Of a stretch of DNA of 64,000 nucleotides, positions 42,763 through 56,000 are shown one piece after another. The stretch is from Dreissena polymorpha (Eukaryota > Mollusca > Bivalvia > Myida > Dreissenidae). Made by a program: the position numbers and the translations under genes. Where the stretch lies: positions 5,314,598-5,378,597 of the forward strand of contig NC_068363.1 in assembly GCF_020536995.1 (NCBI RefSeq), given 5' to 3'. Within the stretch, counting starts at the first letter, position 1. Each line of letters starts with the position of its first letter. The notes below the pieces were generated by a model. That model did not search any database and was not told where the DNA came from. It was given only the letters and a program-made list of their open reading frames with translations.

Positions 42763-45700
42763 AGAGGGTCATGGGCCCTATGGCGCTCACCTGAGACCCA
42801 AAGAAACACAACTATTCTGGGAAGGTGGAGTTCAAAATAATAAAAGTACTTCACAACAATAAATATTATCATTATCATAAGGTTCAGAATAAGAAATTCG
42901 CTCGCCCCTAGAAACCATGCTATTCAGAGCACCAGAGCCATTTTCAAAGTAAATCAATATATTAAAGGAACATATGTTCTAAGCATGTTTCCTTTAGATT
43001 GAACAAAATGTGACTTATACAGAGTTCACAATGTTTCACTATAGCAATAAAAAGAAATCTGCCATCCAACCCAGGGCCTTGCTGTTAAACAATCTGGACT
43101 ATTTTATGACTCACCTTGCAATGATATGTCCAATTAAAACAACAATCAACCCGATTTAAAACACAAATCTTTGATAATCACACCAAAACTACCGACCCCA
43201 TCCATAAACTGTGTGCCACAATTTGTGTTCCACTCTTATCAGTCTGAAGGTCTGTGATTTGAGTCCCCAGCTCATCGATTAGCTGGGGCCTATTTTTAGG
43301 GACTAATGGGCATTTAAGCTGCAAGCCTGTTACATCACGTTACCATTTCACAAGGCATCAATGAATACTACAGTACCAGAACAATTTAGGCACAGTCAAT
43401 AGAGAATTAATTAGTTGCTGATTAACAGGTGGATGAATGGGATGGGGATCATTGGAGAAATAAGAGTGCATTCCTGACAAGCCATGCATTAATGATTGGA
43501 GGTTAAACATAATTCAAGTTATATACAGTTGTTTCTCCCCTAATTAATTTTTGTGCACTCAGTATTACTACTTGAAATTTTGAGAATATTTAATTAAGGG
43601 TTTTCATGTGGAATAAATATGTTTGTTGCACTTCATCCCAAACCAATCATCATCATAATAATCCTCTTCAGAAAGGAACAAAAATTAAAAAAAAAAAATT
43701 GGCAATTTAACTGTATATCTAATCGGCAGAATTAATATTCAGATGACTGCATGGAGATCACGATTATCATCATATGCATAAATTTCAGTCAACGTATACA
43801 TTGGTAATTTCTTAGCAGAGTGTAAACAAGGTTAAGTTATAAAGCCATTTAAAGCAATGTTTTTCAACAGACCGCAACCATAAACGAACTCGGCCTAGAT
43901 ATATTAACATGATATCCACAAAACCAATGTTTTGACCAAGTTTCATGATGATTTGACTTAAAATGTGACTTCTAGAGTGTTCGCAAGCATTTTTACTATT
44001 TAAATGTAAGGAAAATGACACCCCCCGGCGGCCATGTTTTTTTACCGATTCGAACCATTTTCGAACTCTTCACATGTTTTCACTATATACACCAATCTCC
44101 ACGCAGAGTTGTCGTTCCTTGCTCTCACATACAACTCTGCATAAGGCTCAGCACGCCATTTTGTCTACCAAATAGCTAAAACCGAACAAACGCATACAAT
44201 GTATATTTGAGTGGATATTTAAGATCGCATGCATTTAATTAAGAAATATGACTTTTAAATGTACGATAAATCGTGCAAAAACTTGTGAGTTTTAATGCAA
44301 CTCTTTGGAACTATTTTATTGCCCATTTACACAGATGTAATCATTCCACGCACTTCACAAATGTAAACAATTGTATTTTTTATTGAGTGACGTTAGGCAT
44401 TGCTTCGACGTATTTATGTACGTCGGTTTCTTAACATAAAAAAAAACATATCAATTTTATAATAATTAATTAAGACTGATATAAGATATCATGGTATGAG
44501 ATGGTTTTCTTTAATGCAGTTAATGCAATGTAACCGTCGTGCAAGAGATTGTTTAGTATACTGTAACCTCACTGATGAACGCTTGGAATGATCATGACAT
44601 GAATGAGACGCTTTCATAACAATAGTCCGTTCTGAACCCAACACAGAGGTGAATGTAATGTGACCGTCGTGCAAGAGATTGTATATACGTATAGAGAAAA
44701 CTGCCCTACCCCGGCCCTGGCGGCAATGTTTTTCCACTGATAACGACCATTTTTGCTTCGTCTGAGATATTCACATAACCAATCTTTAAGCCAAATTTCA
44801 TTATGATTAGGCACAAATGTGACTTCTAGAGTGTTCACAACCTTTTTTACTATATAAATATAAGGGAAAAGCCCGCCCCCCCCCCTGGCGGCCATGTATT
44901 TTTTACCGATCCGAACCATTTTCGAACTTAACCGTTGTATCCAGGAAACAAATTTTCTGACCAAAGTTAATGAAGATTGGGCAAAAAATGTGTCTTCTAG
45001 ACTTTTCACATGTTTTCACTATATACATATAGAGAAAACTGCCCCACCACCTGCCGGTCATGTTTTTCAAATGATCACGACCATTTTCGAACTCGTCCGA
45101 GATATCCACAAAACCAATGTTTTGAACAAATTTCATGATGATTAGACAAAACATGTGACTTCTAGAGTGTTCACAAGCTTTTTTTACTATGTAAATATAA
45201 GGAAAATGACCCCCTCCTCCATGACGGCCATGTTTTTTTACGAACGCGAACCATTTTCGAACTCAACCATCGTATGCAGAGAACAAATGTTCTGACCAAA
45301 TTTCATGAAGATTGGTAAAAAAATGTGTCATCTAAACTGTTCACATGTTTTCACTATATACATATAAAGATAAATGCCCCACCCCCTGGCGGCCATGTTT
45401 TTCCACCGATCATGACCATTTTCGTACTCGTCCGAAATATCTTTAAAATCGATGTTAAAACAATATTTCAAGATGATTCGGCAAAATATGCGACTTCTAG
45501 TGTTCACAAGCTGTTTTTTACTGTTTAAATATAAGGAAAATGACACCCTCCCCCGGATTTTACCAATCCTAACCATTTTTAAACTCAACCGTCGTATTCA
45601 CGCAACAAATATTCTGACCAAATTTCATGAAGATTGGACCAATTATTTCACTTCTAGAGCGTTCACATGTTTTCACTATAAACATATTGAGAAAACTGCC

Positions 45701-46216
45701 CCGCTCCCTGGCGGCCAGTTTTTTTAACGATCTGGACCATTTTCGGACTCCTCAGAGATATCAATGAAACCAATGTTTTTACCAAGTTTCACGATGATTG
45801 GGCAAAAAGTGACTTCTAGAGTGTATACAAGGTTTCTTTATAGTGATATAAGGAATACCGCCCGCCCCCAGGCGGCCATGTTTTTCAACGGACTGGAACC
45901 ATTTTTGAACTCAACCAACATTATCATTAAGACGAACATTTTGACAAAGTTAAATGAAGATTGGGAATGAAATGTGACTTCAACGGTGTTCAAAATGTCT
46001 TTCTTTTTTGACATTGTGACCTAGTTTTTGACCCAGCATGACCCAGTTTCGAACTCGACCAAGATATCATTGGGACAAATCTTCTGGACAAGTTTCATGC
46101 AGATCAGACAATAAATGTGGCCACTTGAGTGTTCACAAGGCAAAATGTTGACGAGACGACGGACAAAAGGTGATCCCAAAAGCTCACCATGAGCACGTTG
46201 TGCTCATGTGAGCTAA
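42763..46216. mobile_element. Second tandem-array element of the same family, 3.4 kb
   Basis: It begins 'AACAAGAGGGTCATGGGCCC' with 'GCGCTCACCTGAGA' and ends 'GCACGTTGTGCTCATGTGAG' plus 'CTAAAA'. The first 1 kb is more diverged; from about 43900 the array has units with 'GTGACTTCTAGAGTGTTCAC', 'TTTTCACTATATACATATAG' and 'GGCGGCCATGTTTTT'. It lies directly after the 41186-42715 copy, separated by only about 50 bp. Confidence 0.7.
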
Positions 46217-46780
46217 AAATGCGTTGTTAATATCTATTTCACTCTGTATATCAGGTATCAAAATCGGTTCCACCTTTCAGTAAGAATTACATGTTTCACT
46301 ACTTTGTTTTTAAGCGTGCTGGATATGTCTTCATAGGGCACGGATGTCCTACATTCTATTTCTTTCTGAAGTTTCCTAAAATGTTAAAAAATGCCCTTTA
46401 ATAGCCAGTTACATTACTCACTTTATGACCAATCACAAAAATTGTATCACAGTAATATGCATATACATGTATTTGCAGTTTCAGCGTGCGGCACATGCAA
46501 GTGGAAGTATACGAATGTTATCGATGTTCTTTTGAAGATGATCTATTAACCTCCTTTGTTGTAATATTGGTAAGGTTGCATTTATACTTTGGGTCCGCAA
46601 AAAGCCAAATCAATTCGTTTAGTTCATGATCACCAGTTCAAAACACACTGTGTTAAACATGAATTTCACAGCATACTTTAACGTTTGGCATGAAAATTTA
46701 CAAAACAGCAAGTATCTCTTGCATTAAAAACAACGTACATGCATTCTCTTCGTGGAGACTAAATCAGCGTTCACATTGAC
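46217..46780. other. AT-rich spacer, nothing recognised
   Basis: No repeat family, splice-flanked open block or domain signal was seen in this stretch between the array element and the degraded LINE. Confidence 0.3.
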
Positions 46781-46949
46781 ATAAAATCAAGAGATAGTAT
46801 AGGCATTCCAAACACAACCGAAATAGTGGGCAATCCTGAACATTCTAGCCAGTGACATAAAAGAAGTCCATCTGTCAATGACCGGAGAAGTGCTTGGGAC
46901 AGCTTGGAAAAAGAGCACGCCATTGGTGACAACCAAGATCGCGGGCCCC

Positions 46950-47520
46950 TGTGTCAAAAGATGAGAGCTTAGGTACGAGAAGCAGACCAGCCAAGACTCT
47001 GATATAATACCACAAAGCATACAGGCAGTGAGGGCTAAAGAGACCAAGAGGGGTGGATTGCGGAGCCATCTAACAAAATTGACCAGGATGTGACCACGGC
47101 CAGCAGTACAAAGTCCTACAAGTGTTCTAGCAAACGCTAACAGAACCTCCTGACAGAGAGTACCTCGTCCTGCACAGGTGGAATGAATACTACAACAAAC
47201 TTTACAACTACCCGCCTCGACTAGACGACAAAGACCTTCAGAACAATCACAAACCAGAAGCGAGCGACGAAAGTTCGTTCACACATGACTTCAAAAGGCA
47301 GATGTGGATGATGCAGTCCCTTCACAGCTGTTCGGGCACGGAAGAGAGGCAACAACTGCAGCGATGACCGCACTATGCCAAAAGATTTGGGGGAAGAAGT
47401 GGCACAAGGAGTGGACCTGATCTAAAGTTATTCCCTACCTAAAAATGGCAACCTCAAGCCGTGCCAGAGTTACCGCTACACATGATCCTCAACCGATTGA
47501 AAAGAATATTCCATTTTATG
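46950..47520 (+). mobile_element. Degraded LINE reverse-transcriptase region
   Basis: In the plus frame near 47370, ALCQKIWGKKWHKEWT is followed by VIPYLKMATSSRARVTATHDPQP. This corresponds to the RT segment (…KIW…W…W….IPLPKKG…YR.I…) of RTE-type LINEs, with frame changes and stops. The upstream 400 bp has similar composition but no clear motif. It is an old fragment. Confidence 0.5.
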
Positions 47521-47589
47521 CAAAGAAAATTACAAAAGCGCACAGTCACAATTTTGGTTATGTCGAGATGACTTTCGTGTATCAGTCAT

Positions 47590-48100
47590 TGTAACATGTT
47601 ATCTACGTCTCTGGTAGTGCAATAAGGTTAAAAATGTACAAATCTGGTATACATGGCAAATTATTAAGAATAATAAAGAATATGTATGAAAATGTTAAAT
47701 CTTGTGCATGGTCGTGTTCATCATCTTCTAAATACTTTAGTTATGCTGTCCCCTTTTTTTTCACCGTTTGTAGAAGTAGATTTGGATACGGTCTTCAGTG
47801 GTTTTATCTGTCGGATTGCAAAGGTGGTAATAAACCGTATTAAATCTATTGTTCAAGATAATTGACAGTGCTATGACGTTAAATTTTATTTACACTTATA
47901 TGTATCATGAATATCTCTGGGCCAAGTGTGCGGTTGAGCGCTCTAAAACCGGTTTAAACCCACAATGCTTTGCATTGACCGTTCCAAGGCGGTGACCCCA
48001 GCTTTATTCTTATATGTATTTATGTTGTTTTGTATTGTGCTGTAATGTACTGTTTTGGCAATTGGTCACTTGCCTTAAATAAAGGACAAACTTATTTTAT
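47590..48100 (+). mobile_element. Internally deleted LINE fragment
   Basis: 47634-47750 encodes MYKSGIHGKLLRIIKNMYEN and VKSC...YFSYAV, over 70% identical by eye to the RT segment of the LINE at 28562-31375. It then jumps to an unrelated 3' part ending 'TTGCCTTAAATAAAGGACAA'. The pieces look like a 5'-truncated, internally deleted relative inserted in the opposite orientation to the main LINE. Confidence 0.65.
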
Positions 48101-49490
48101 ATAATGAGAATGCAATACTACTCCAGCAGCTGGAGTTTCTTTATATGCTATTCGCAGTGCAGAGTCTCGCAATTAAGACGAAGGAGACAAGCCGACGTGC
48201 TTTACCTTCAAATAGCAAATAATTGTATTAGCTTTATCCATATATCAAATCAATGATTTCTTAACAGAATTTCGTTAATTAACCAATAAATTAAATGTGT
48301 TTGCCATAAGGTATAATTTTATTTTATTTAGGCTCGAGTGTTCATTTCAAACAATCTATCCTCTAAAATTTAAGTTCTTTCCAATATGAGGTAAAAGAAA
48401 TTAAAAGTGTCACTTCCTCGTGTTTAAAATTCTTTCACGCGATCAAGACGAAGGACACGTGCAATTTAGTACTGAATGAGGGTTACTGATTAAAAGTTTA
48501 CCGGAAATAACTTATAACATCCGAAAATACAATTTGTTAAAACAGATGACGAACATTATACTGTTCAATTAAATTTTTCAAAAATGATTACAAGTTTTAA
48601 ATAAGATGCCTATAAGATTTGTTTCGGAAGGTCTTAAGTTCGGACATTTGAATCTAAGGTTTGAAGTTACAATACCGGTATATTTGAATAACGGAAAACG
48701 AACATTTTTATATAATTTCAGTAACCGCTCCAATCCTCAATTAATGCAAATAAAGAAAATATATTTTGAAAGTTTTTACAAATGCATCAATATATTTGTA
48801 TAAAACTTTAACAGTGCATTACAATTTTTCTACAAAAATTGATTTGCTCATAAAACTAAGATATACATTCTTACAAATAATTGCACAATATACATATGCA
48901 GAACGTTATTAAAGAACCGGTACATGTACCATAAATAACAACAATAGAAAGTGATTACCAGCATCCATGATACAGAAGAAATATATATATAAATTCAACA
49001 GTAAATACATGTCAATGATGTTTATAATCTTAACATGTTCACTTATAATTCATAATGATGACAGATTTCAGTTTCAGTTTTATTGTTTGAGAAATGTATA
49101 CTTAGTTTGCTTCAAACATTTATTTTCCATAGCACCCATGGCAAAATTCAAGGAACATAACTAGAAAATAAGTGGGTCACTGAAAATTTAAAGTTTTGAT
49201 TTAATTGACGAAGAAATGTGCAATAAGTTATCACGACATAATAAGTACATTGTATGCTTCTTCAATAAAAATTGCTAAAACAAGGGGCATAGCACTCATG
49301 ATTTATTGGTTGACAGCACAGAAATATATTGTATTGCACATCTACACTTGACGGTGATCATTTGAGAAAAGACAAGCATTTTACACCCCCAAAAAAACAC
49401 CGCCAAATTATATCATTTTGTGCCAACAAACACCAATCAGGCCCCCCTACAAAAATTGTTTGCAGGGTTACAATTACATTCATAGATAAC
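48100..49490. other. AT-rich sequence, nothing recognised
   Basis: Only the short similarity at 48880-48975 to 2040-2150 was noticed. No exon-like island. Confidence 0.3.
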
Positions 49491-49493
49491 AAG

Positions 49494-50656
49494 AACAAGA
49501 GGGCCAAGATGGCCCTAGTTCGCTCACCTGAGAGGTGTCAGTTCCTTCAATCTTTACCACACGTCAAACTTGAGCTAGATATTGTCCAGACAAACATCCT
49601 GGTAAAGTTTCATCATTATTGAACCAAAACTCTGGCATATTGAGTGATTTTGTTTTTGTAAGATTTGACCTGGTGACCTATATTTTGAGTTGACCCCCCC
49701 TTACCAAACATCAAACTTTGCTTACAAAAATAAATATTATGACCAAGATTCTTAAAGTCTGAAACAAAATTGTGACCTCTAGAGTGTGTTTACAAAGATT
49801 TTGTATAATATAATGAAAATTTGGACAATCTAAAGGCAATAATTATGGCATTAATTATGTGATATATATAAAACCAATCTTTTCACCAAGTTTCATGATG
49901 ATTGGGCAAAAAATGTGACTTCTAAAGTGTTCACAAGCTTTTTTTACTATATAAATATGAGAAAACTGCCCCCCCAGCAGCCATGTTATTCAACTGACTG
50001 GAACCATTTTCAAACTCAACTCTCATATCAAGGAAACAAATGTTCTGACCAAATTTCATGAAAATTGGGCCAAACATGTGACTTTTAGAGTGTTCACATG
50101 TTTTCACTAAATACATATAGAGAAAAATGCCCCGCTACTGGCGGCCATGTTTTTTCACCGATCTGGACCATTTTCGAACTCGTCCGAGATATCAATAAAA
50201 CCAATGTTTTGACAAACTTTCATGATGATTGGGCAAATATTGTGACTTCTAGAGTGTTTACAAGGTTTGTCTATAGCCAAATAAGGAAAACTGTCCCGCC
50301 CACTGGCGGCCATGTTTTTCAACGGACCGGAACCACTTTTGAACTCAACCAACATATCATTAAGACAAACATTTTGACAAAGTTACACGAAGATTGGGCA
50401 TGAAATGTGAATTCTACAGTGTTTACAAGTTTTTTCTGTTTTTTAACCTAGTGACCTAGTTTTTGACCCGGCACGACCCAGTTTTAATCTCGACCGAGAT
50501 TTCATTGGGACAAAGCTTCTGACCAAGTTTCATGAAGATCGGACAATAAATGTTGCCTCTAGAGTGTTTACGAACAAATAGGGACGGACGACCGACGGAC
50601 AGACAACGAACAAAGACCGGTCACAAAAGCTCACCTGAGCAATCAGGTGAGCTAAA
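49494..50656. mobile_element. Third tandem-array element (ACAAGAGGGCC family)
   Basis: Ends are 'AACAAGAGGGCCAAGATGGC' at the left and 'CTCACCTGAGCAATCAGGTG' with 'AGCTAAAA' at the right, the latter a small palindrome. About five diverged units with TGTGACTTCTAGAGTGTTCA and GGCGGCCATGTTTTTC lie between. Same family as 41186, 42763 and the inverted copy 3965-5002. Confidence 0.75.
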
Positions 50657-50744
50657 AAACTTGAAGAATCAAATGCATGTTTAATAACCTGCTAATATAT
50701 TAAGAGCTTTGTCACAGACGTGACAAAAACCCCCACATGCCGCA

Positions 50745-51850
50745 TTGACACATAATATTTTGCATGTCGACTTCACAGAAAACAGAGGACACCATGCTCA
50801 ATTTTTAAAACGCACTAAGTGACCCCTTGACCTAGTTTTTGACACAGAAAGGCCCATGTTCTAACTTGGCCTTAAGATCATCTCCATAAAACTTCTGACC
50901 AAGTTTGGTGAAGATCGGATGTAAACTACTTGAATTAGAGAGCGGACACCATGCTGAATGTAAAAAAAAGCACTAAGATACCCAGTGACCTAGTTTTAGG
51001 CCCGGAATGGCCCATGTTCAAACTTGTCCTAGAGATCATTCAGATAAAACTTTTGACCAAGTTTGGGTGACCAAGTTTGGTGAGGATTGGATGAAAACTA
51101 CTTGAATTAGAGAGGGGACAACATGGTGAGGTTTAAAACGCACTAAGATACCCCATGACCTAGTTTTTGACCCGGCATGACCCATATTCACACTTGACCT
51201 AGACATCATCTAGATACAACTTCTGACCAAGTTTGGTGAAGATTGGATAAAAACTACTTGAATTAGAGAGCGGACAACATTGTGATGTTTAAAACACACT
51301 AAGTGACCCCGTGACCTTGTTTTTGACCCGGCATGACACATTCAAACTTGCCCTAGACATTATCAAGATGCATTTCTGACCAATTTTGGTGAAGATTGGA
51401 TAAAAACTACTTGAATTAGAGAGCGGACAACATGGTGAGGTTTAAAACACACTAAGTGACCCCGTGACCTAGTTTTTTACCTGGCATGGCCCATGTTCGA
51501 AGTTGACCTACACATCATCTAGTTACAACTTCTGACCAAGTGTGGTGAAGATGGGATTTAAACTACTTGAAATAGAGAGCGGACACCCTGCTCAATGTGT
51601 AAAACGTACTAAGTGACCCTGTGACCTAGATTTTGATCTGGCATGGCCCATGTTTGAACTTGGCCTTCAGATCATCTAGATAAAACTTCTGACCAAGTTT
51701 GGTGAAGATTGGATGAAAACTACTTAAATTAGAGAGTGGACAACATGCTGAATGTTTAAAACGCACTAAGTGATCCCGTGACCTAGTTTTTGACCCGGCA
51801 AGGCCCATGTTCTAACTTGGCCTAGACATCATGTAGATACAACTTTACCA
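50745..51850. repeat. Tandem array, about seven units of 150 bp
   Basis: Each unit contains GACCTAGTTTTTGACCCGGC, TTCTGACCAAGTTTGGTGAA, AAACTACTTGAATTAGAGAG and 'CGGACAACATG...TTTAAAACGCACTAAG'. Units are 80-90% alike by eye. A single relative lies at 40010-40270. No coding capacity. Confidence 0.8.
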
Positions 51851-51854
51851 TCTG

Positions 51855-52560
51855 CAGTGCTTTGAAGTATACTTGATGTAACTAAAGTCTAATAAACAGT
51901 ATATTCAACTTTTATGTATAGTCACTGTTACATGAACTATAGTCTAAGAAACAGTATTATCAAGTTTTGTATAGTCGATGTAACTATAGTGTAATAAACA
52001 GTAATATCAACTTTTAAGTATGTAGTTGAGGTAACTATAGTCTAAGAAACAGTAGTATCAACTTTTAATGACAGTCGATGTAACTATAGTATAATAAAAA
52101 GTAAACAAATAAACATTTGATAAGTATAATTGATTTAACTAAAGACTAATAACCAGTATTATAGTCATATGTTTAGTATAATTGATCTAACTAAGGTCTA
52201 ATAAAGCTCATTGGGGCATTGTTGACCTGAAATGATTCTTTTCCCCCCGGGGTGACTAGAAGCCGATTCTTGTCACCCTAGGGTGACTTCAAGCCGACTC
52301 ATATCACCCTAGGGTGACTTCAAGCCGATTCATGTCACCCTTGGGTGACTTCAGGCCGATTCTTGTCACCCTAGGGTGACTTCAATCCGATTCATGTCAC
52401 CCTAGGGTGACTTCAAGCCGATTCATGTCACCCTGGGGTGACTTCAAGCCGACCGGGTGACTAGAATCGGCTAATAGTCACCTCCGGGTCACTTCAAGCC
52501 ATTTCACGTCGAAAACGACCCAATGAGCTCTAATAAACAGTATTATCAACTTTTGCAGGC
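51855..52560. repeat. Minisatellite, unit about 60 bp, interrupted by a TIR element
   Basis: Units of 'TCGATGTAACTATAGTCTAA' followed by 'TAAACAGTATTATCAACTTT' repeat about six times up to 52204 and resume after 52529. The break is an inserted element with target duplication. Confidence 0.75.
52205..52529. mobile_element. 325 bp TIR element with palindromic 31 bp internal repeats and target duplication
   Basis: Inverted termini AGCTCATTGGG...GAC(C/G)TGAAATG (about 30 bp) are flanked by direct copies of CTAATAA (52198-52204 and 52530-52536), 7 or 8 bp depending on the boundary. The inside is seven to eight copies of a 31 bp unit with the palindrome GTCACCCTAGGGTGAC. Duplication length and short termini suggest the hAT superfamily. 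Non-autonomous. Confidence 0.75.
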
Positions 52561-52904
52561 ACCAACGTCTGTTGAGTTGTCTGTAACATTGACCTTGTCA
52601 GAGTTTCCTGTTTCACTTAAAAACCGGTTCCTGAAAAGAACAAGAATAATACTCTCAAAAACATTTGCCAGAGTCTGTTAGCAGTGAACTCATTATATTA
52701 TATATATATTATATTTACGTATTTCACCTTCCTGAAAAAAGCAATTGTTAAGGTTTACTTGTTATGTAATTCAAGGGCACTGTAAAGTATCAACCGACAA
52801 ATTTATTGTTGATATCATTTTTAAGAAGACAACACAAGATAAAAGTATGAAGATGTTCTAGATAAGCAGGATTCAAGAGTTTGCAGGTGATCTAGATTAA
52901 AATC

Positions 52905-53043
52905 TCAATGATCCTTTTTAATAACAATCCTCATTTCTTTTGGTACAACCTTGGGTGGTATAGGTTGAGGTTTGGGAACAATATAGAAGGGCCTCAGTAG
53001 AAGTTTAGGTAAAACATATGGTGATGTAGGTAGATGTCTGGGA
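52905..53043 (-). CDS. Last exon of the unidentified gene
   Basis: The acceptor 'CTCAATAATACAG' precedes 53043. One base completes a Cys codon, then 45 residues, rich in Pro and Lys at the end, lead to the TGA at 52907-52905. Upstream in frame is a stop, which fits the acceptor as the exon border. Confidence 0.55.
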
Positions 53044-56000
53044 CTGTATTATTGAGGATACAACATAGGGCCATATCTATTTGAGCCTTGTTCTGAGAAA
53101 ACTGGGCTTAATGCATGTGTGTAAAGTGTCGTCCCAGATTAGCCTGTGCAGTCCTAATCAGGGACAACACTTTCCGCTTTTATGGTATTTTTAATTTCAA
53201 AGAAGTCTCTTCTTACCAAAAATCAAGTTAAAGTGGAAAGTGTCGTCCTGATTAGCCTGTGCAGACTGCACAGGCTAATCTGGGACGATACTTTACGCAC
53301 ATGCATTAAGCCCAGTTTTCCCAGAACACGACTCATTTTATCATCATACCAGTAGACTGGGAACAAGTCTGCCACTTCCTCCTTGGTCAGTGTTCCTTGC
53401 TCCACTTCATGTATCACCCACTTGACACATGCACTGCCTAGTCTCTGTAATAAATGAAGCATGGACACATGATTGTTCGATGCCTAACCATGCATACTCA
53501 GTTTGATCACTAGTCAGAATGGAATTTAACCTCTAATAGTATAACAACACACCACAACTTTCTACAAATATGCTTTTTTTATGAAAAACACGAAGCAATT
53601 ACCAAAATTATTTTCATGTGAGCTTTTGTTTCATACAAACTATTATCAAAAAAAGAACAATTTTGAAACCATTCTGTGCAATACAAATGTACTTTACAAG
53701 AAGATCAAACTTTATATCAAACATTCGTATAAAAATATGGAGATCTAGAAGTATTTGACAAACAAAGCCTAAAATCCTCTGGTGTTATGGCTGTGGAATT
53801 ATTTTCAAACACACCGAGTTGTTACTTGCGGCAAGATTTTGAAAGTGTTCAAATCAACTGGATCATAATCAACCATTTGAGCAACTCTGTAAGTAATCCA
53901 TGCAAGGAACACTTTTGTGAAATAATTTTAAAAGCCACCCAATCATTTTCAGATTAACAATATTAGAAAATTGTCTGATAATTTAATGAACGTTCCAGAA
54001 AACATATTTTGAGAAATGGCGGGACATTTATCATTGTAAACAAAAGTGCATTAGGCCCGTGTGGGGTAGTGGATATGGTGTGGCAACCGGGAGGCAATTT
54101 GTTTGATTTGCTTTGTGGGATCATTCTAATCTTAAATGTCACCAAAAGACAATGTACTTTTTCTATCCAAGAAACAAAATAAATTGCATTCTATCCAAGA
54201 AACAAAATAGAGTGCGTTTTAATGAGCCTTCGGCTTTTCATATAATCAAGCTAAAATAAGTAGTTGTATAGACAATCCCAGAAATTGATAACTCCCGGAT
54301 GACCGCCTCTGAATACTTGCGAGCGCCTCAAAAACGGTACTGAAGAAAAAACAGGGACATATATGTTTGTATAGGTCCCTGAACAAAACAGGAAGGCGAA
54401 ACAATTTTATCAAATATATTTGAAGATTTAAATAGATTCTGTTATAGATCTGATAATCAAATAATAGTTCGTGTTTTTTTAAGATAAGTTATTACGTAAC
54501 TTATAGTAGAAATAAGGTTCATATCTGCATTCATTTAAGAGTAATAAAACTCAGCATGAAAAGGGACCTATTTGTAAAGGTCCCTGGCAAGAATACGGTC
54601 TTGATTGTCATTTAACATGTTATTTAAGGCGACACGTGATATGTTTTCTTAATTACAGTATCTACAAGTGTGCAGACATGTGGTGCCACGGGCATACCCA
54701 TAAACGGTTTTAATCTACACTTGGGACATCGCCTCCCATTGAACGGATTCGTTCGCTCCTTTATCGCTGATGTTATTATTTCAAGACCTTTCGCAAATAA
54801 ATATTTCCGGACCTATTTTAGAATCACAAACTTCATTTCGGCTAAAGATTTTTATATAATCTGTAAAATGACACTTACAAAGGAAATATTAATAATGAAA
54901 TGGAAAATGTTAAGACAAACAAAAATATGTACTATTCAACAAAGAAAGTCGGCCTCGGTCTTTAATCTTACACGGTTTCTTATTGAGTATCTCCGGAATT
55001 ATAGAAGTACGGCATTTTATAAGAAATAATACAGGCTTAAACAAAGGCAGATATTTACTTTTCAATAAATTCTTCTACCTCGGTCTGAAATCTTTCAAAG
55101 TTTCGCCAAATAATATTTTCGGCACTATTTACGCTTATATCACAATGTTAACTTCAGACTTTAAATATTTCTATAAACTTTATAATTGTCATTGAATAAT
55201 TTTATTCCATAAAGAAATCATTAATTGTTAAACAAAGGCATTACTGAAAGGTATGCTTAAACCTTAAACATTACGTGTTGTCTCTGAACATTGTTGCATA
55301 GACACATATATTATAAATCTATCGTGTATATTTCTTATTTAACTTATATTGATTAATGATGTTTAACAAATCGACACTTGGTTTCAATTGTTCATCCTAT
55401 TGTGCAAAGTCATTAAGTACTGTTTATTGGAATAAAGCGGGTGTACACTATGATTACGCTGTAATTTGCCAAATTCTTCAGTACCATCAGGATCAGCGGG
55501 TCACATGATAGCCAATATGGCGGCGGTCAATTTATCGATTCTGAGATTGTCTATTGTAATGGAGCAACCCAATTTGAACTTTGAAAAAGGACTAAGATTT
55601 TTCTTTCTTGTGCAGCAACATCAGTACAGGTGATTATCATTTACATATATTTATTTATTATAGCTTTGAAGCACATAACCATTGAGCAACTTGACCCTTT
55701 GCATGCTGGGAAATTTGTCGTCTGCTAAAATGTCGTCTGCTGAATTTGTAAAATAAGCATTTTCTTCATTTTTTTCAAAGAATACTATCAGAATAGCAAA
55801 CAGTTTGGATCCAGATGAGACGCCACGTTTTGTGGCGTCTCATCTGGATCCAAACTGTTTGCAAAGGCCTTTAAAATTCGGTTCCCGCACTGAGAGGGTT
55901 AAATACAGTACAAGCCAACCTAATTGTTTCAAAAAAGATCTTGTTAAAGGAAAGTTTAATCATGCTTGCTTGCACAACAGTCAAACTGCTATGACACAAA

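Noticed and set aside
41286-46000. Series of ORFs with repeated 'SRVLTRFYYSHIRKN'-like peptides
   Set aside because: The peptide repeats because the DNA unit repeats; frames break at unit borders and both strands show similar ORFs. There is no start, splice or domain evidence.
46787-47069. Minus-strand hydrophobic ORFs that look like a membrane protein
   Set aside because: They overlap a degraded plus-strand LINE region, have no signal peptide or splice context, and two overlapping frames are equally open.
50745-51850. CRISPR-like repeat-spacer array
   Set aside because: Units of about 150 bp are similar along their whole length, with no short constant repeat and unique spacers, and the genome is eukaryotic.
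54670-55195. Plus-strand ORFs of 119 and 70 codons
   Set aside because: Composition is AT-driven, there is no domain, signal peptide or splice pattern, and they lie in the intron of a minus-strand gene.
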